Positions 5,577 through 7,459 of a stretch of 7,459 nt of DNA are shown here, one piece after another. Below the pieces are notes generated by a model. That model ran no database searches, was not told the origin of the DNA, and saw nothing but the letters and a program-made list of their open reading frames with translations. Source of the DNA: Nanobdellota archaeon. GTDB lineage: Archaea; Nanobdellota; Nanobdellia; Woesearchaeales; JAHJBD01. The position numbers and the translations under genes are program-made. Each line of letters starts with the position of its first letter. Position 1 is the first letter of the stretch. The stretch lies in assembly GCA_018813725.1 (NCBI GenBank), contig JAHJBD010000182.1:1-7459 (forward strand), in the 5' to 3' direction.

Positions 5577-7459
5577 ATGACAGAATTAAAGAAAGTCTTG
5601 AATTTTCCAGTAATCCTATTAATAACGATCAATTCGATCATGGGTACAGGAATATACTTCCTTCCAGCCCAAGGCGCAAAATGGGCAGGGCCTGCATCAT
5701 TGATATCATGGGTGATCATGTCTCTTGTTGCAGTCTATATCAGCATGTGCTTTGCAGAGCTAGTATCCATGTTTCCAAAAGCGGGCGGAGTATATGAATA
5801 CTCAAAACAAGCATATGGCAGGTTTATCTCATTTATTGTAGGCTGGATGACCTTGGTATCAGGAAATATTACCATTGCAATGCTCATTGTAGGGGGAATA
5901 CAATACCTGCTGCCATACAATCTACCTGTTGTAAAGATTGGCTTATCGCTTTTCTTTATAGCCCTCTTTAATTTCATTGCATTCAGAGGCATGCAAACAT
6001 CTGCATTTATGCTTATCACTTTTTCTGGGATAACGATAGCGATGGTGTTTGCGCTTATCTTCCCTGGCCTATTTACCATGAACGTCTCAAATCTAAATCC
6101 GTTCTTTGTATATCCAGCAGCAAGCATATTCATAACATTATATTTTATCCAAGAGACTTTTTTTGGCTGTGAGTCTGCAACGTTCCTTGCAGAGGAGACG
6201 AAAAATCCAGAAAAGGTCATGCCAAAAGCCTTGATCACAGGGACAGTTGCGATAGCTGTGATGGCAATATCACTTTCCTTCGTTGCTATGGCAAATATTA
6301 AATGGAATATATTCGGACAGTCAAGTGCGCCTCTGGCAGACCTTGGCGGAGCGATATTCGGGCCTTTCGGTTCAACAGTGCTTACATTATGGATATATCT
6401 GGCAATAGTTGGCGCAGTCGCCTGCTGGGTTGTATCATCACCAAGGCTTATACTTGCGCTTGCAAGAGACAGGCTTTTCCTGAGGCAGTTTGCAAAGATC
6501 CATCCTAAGTTTCATACACCCTACAAAGCGATTATCCTTCAATTTCTAATAACCTCATTCATTGTTGTTGCAGGATCAGGTGCATATAGGACTTTGCTTT
6601 TATTGCTAATTCCTATGGTAGTACTTGTATACACAGCAGTCTTGTTTGCAGTTGTACGTTTAAGATACAAGCAGCCTGATCTTAAACGGCATTTTAAGGT
6701 ACCCTTTGGCAAGACTGGTCCTATCGCAATAATCCTATTATTCTTCACTTTCTTAGGTATCTGGTTAAAGGTTGAAGAAGATTCTTTTAGGATTTTATTC
6801 CTCGCAATATCATTAGTATTGGTAGGTATACCGCTTTACTTCCTTATAGAATTGTATTATGATCCAAAGATGATCAAGAAAGTTGATGACATCCTTGCAA
6901 CCTTTGTATGGTTTGGCGAAGGAATACTTCTCCCAAAACCTATAAGGAATCGTGTGCTTAAGATGCTTGGAGATATCAAAGGGAAAACTATCCTTGAATT
7001 TGGCTGTTCTGTCGGGACATTGACACAGCACTTGGCCAAAGGTGTTGGCCCAAAAGGAAAGGTCTTTGCTACAAATATCTCTCACCACGAAGCCGAAATC
7101 ACGAGGAAGCGAATGCTGGTCCACAGGCACGTCACAGTCATCCACGATCCTCAGCATCATAACCGTGTTCATCCAGACATACCCAAGGTTGATTTGGCCG
7201 TATCCATAGGAATGCTTGGCTATCTGCAAGACAAGCAGAGGGTATTGAAAGAGATCAACAAAAGGCTAAAGATCGGCTCCATAATCTGCTTTGTAGACTA
7301 TGATAAGTTCTTTGACGTTATACCAAATATCGAATGGGTAAGGGACGAAGATCTGCTTAAAAAAGAGTTTGAGAAAGCAGGTTTCAGCGTGGAAGTCAAG
7401 AAAAGGCAAGGCTTTGCCTGGAAATATATCTATATCTTTGGTAAAAAGGTTAAGAATGT
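5577..7459 (+). CDS. APC-superfamily amino-acid permease fused to a SAM-methyltransferase-like domain (3' end outside window)
   Basis: A single frame runs from the ATG at 5577 to the window end: 627 complete codons with no stop. Residues 1-428 form a full APC permease with about 12 hydrophobic helices. It shows the TM1 substrate motif G23-T-G-I-Y, the TM2 stretch E61-L-V-S-M-F-P-K-A-G-G-V-Y, the TM6 loop F196-G-C-E then E206-E-T-K-N-P, and R290...A-R-D298 after TM8. Residues about 431-627 resemble a class I SAM-dependent methyltransferase: motif I I-L-E474-F-G-C-S-V-G480, a beta2 end at A-T-N500-I-S, V-D539-L-A-V-S-I-G-M-L-G-Y, then R-L-K-I-G-S-I and a closing K-Y-I-Y-I-F-G-K-K. APC C-termini are cytoplasmic, so the domain should sit in the cytosol. 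The gene likely ends soon after 7459. I infer uptake or export of an amino-acid-like or amine substrate, coupled to or regulated by the methyltransferase-like domain; substrate unknown. Confidence 0.85.
   Translation, partial: MTELKKVLNFPVILLITINSIMGTGIYFLPAQGAKWAGPASLISWVIMSLVAVYISMCFAELVSMFPKAGGVYEYSKQAYGRFISFIVGWMTLVSGNITIAMLIVGGIQYLLPYNLPVVKIGLSLFFIALFNFIAFRGMQTSAFMLITFSGITIAMVFALIFPGLFTMNVSNLNPFFVYPAASIFITLYFIQETFFGCESATFLAEETKNPEKVMPKALITGTVAIAVMAISLSFVAMANIKWNIFGQSSAPLADLGGAIFGPFGSTVLTLWIYLAIVGAVACWVVSSPRLILALARDRLFLRQFAKIHPKFHTPYKAIILQFLITSFIVVAGSGAYRTLLLLLIPMVVLVYTAVLFAVVRLRYKQPDLKRHFKVPFGKTGPIAIILLFFTFLGIWLKVEEDSFRILFLAISLVLVGIPLYFLIELYYDPKMIKKVDDILATFVWFGEGILLPKPIRNRVLKMLGDIKGKTILEFGCSVGTLTQHLAKGVGPKGKVFATNISHHEAEITRKRMLVHRHVTVIHDPQHHNRVHPDIPKVDLAVSIGMLGYLQDKQRVLKEINKRLKIGSIICFVDYDKFFDVIPNIEWVRDEDLLKKEFEKAGFSVEVKKRQGFAWKYIYIFGKKVKN

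Noticed and set aside
5735..6238. A 167-residue reading frame on the minus strand
   Set aside because: It is antisense to the permease helices; the plus strand there encodes clear APC motifs, and the minus-strand product has no recognisable family features.
6813..7229. A 138-residue minus-strand frame over the methyltransferase region
   Set aside because: It is antisense to the fused domain, which carries a recognisable motif I and continues in frame from the permease; no promoter-like element of the local type was noted for it.

Overview
The window looks like a piece of an archaeal chromosome, AT-rich, with gene content typical of small-genome or DPANN-type archaea such as the Woesearchaeota/Pacearchaeota. 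That placement is an inference from gene style, not proven. The archaeal signs are: (i) a Dph2-type diphthamide protein; (ii) an A/T-rich TATA octamer centred 24.5 to 27.5 bases before the chosen ATG of all five genes whose 5' end lies in the window, with no Shine-Dalgarno sequence in between, which is the layout of leaderless archaeal transcripts; and (iii) a surface protease packed with N-x-S/T sequons.

Layout. Bases 1-2079 (+) are the C-terminal 692 residues of a large membrane-anchored subtilisin-like protease; the window opens on the catalytic Ser motif. It meets, tail to tail with an 8-base overlap, a leftward run of four genes: a U32-family protein (2072-3262), a GAF-PAS sensor with a C-terminal CxxC...CxxC module (3294-4532), a short Dph2-like protein lacking the family's first domain (4613-5251), and a 72-residue protein of unknown function (5285-5503). 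Each of the four has its own TATA box, so they look like separately transcribed genes rather than one operon. A 73-base divergent promoter region containing a perfect 9-base inverted repeat separates them from the last gene (+), which starts at 5577 and is still open at the window end.

That last gene is the most unusual item. It encodes a complete 12-helix APC-superfamily amino-acid-type permease fused in frame to a class I SAM-dependent methyltransferase-like domain. I translated it codon by codon from 5577 to 7459 and found no stop or frameshift. The methyltransferase part has altered SAM-binding motifs and a histidine-rich stretch.

There is no evident single pathway joining the genes. Themes are translation modification (Dph2 acting on EF2; possibly the U32 protein acting on RNA), sensing (GAF-PAS), and cell surface/transport (protease, permease fusion). 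I see no tRNA, rRNA, CRISPR array, insertion sequence or non-coding gap longer than about 80 bases.
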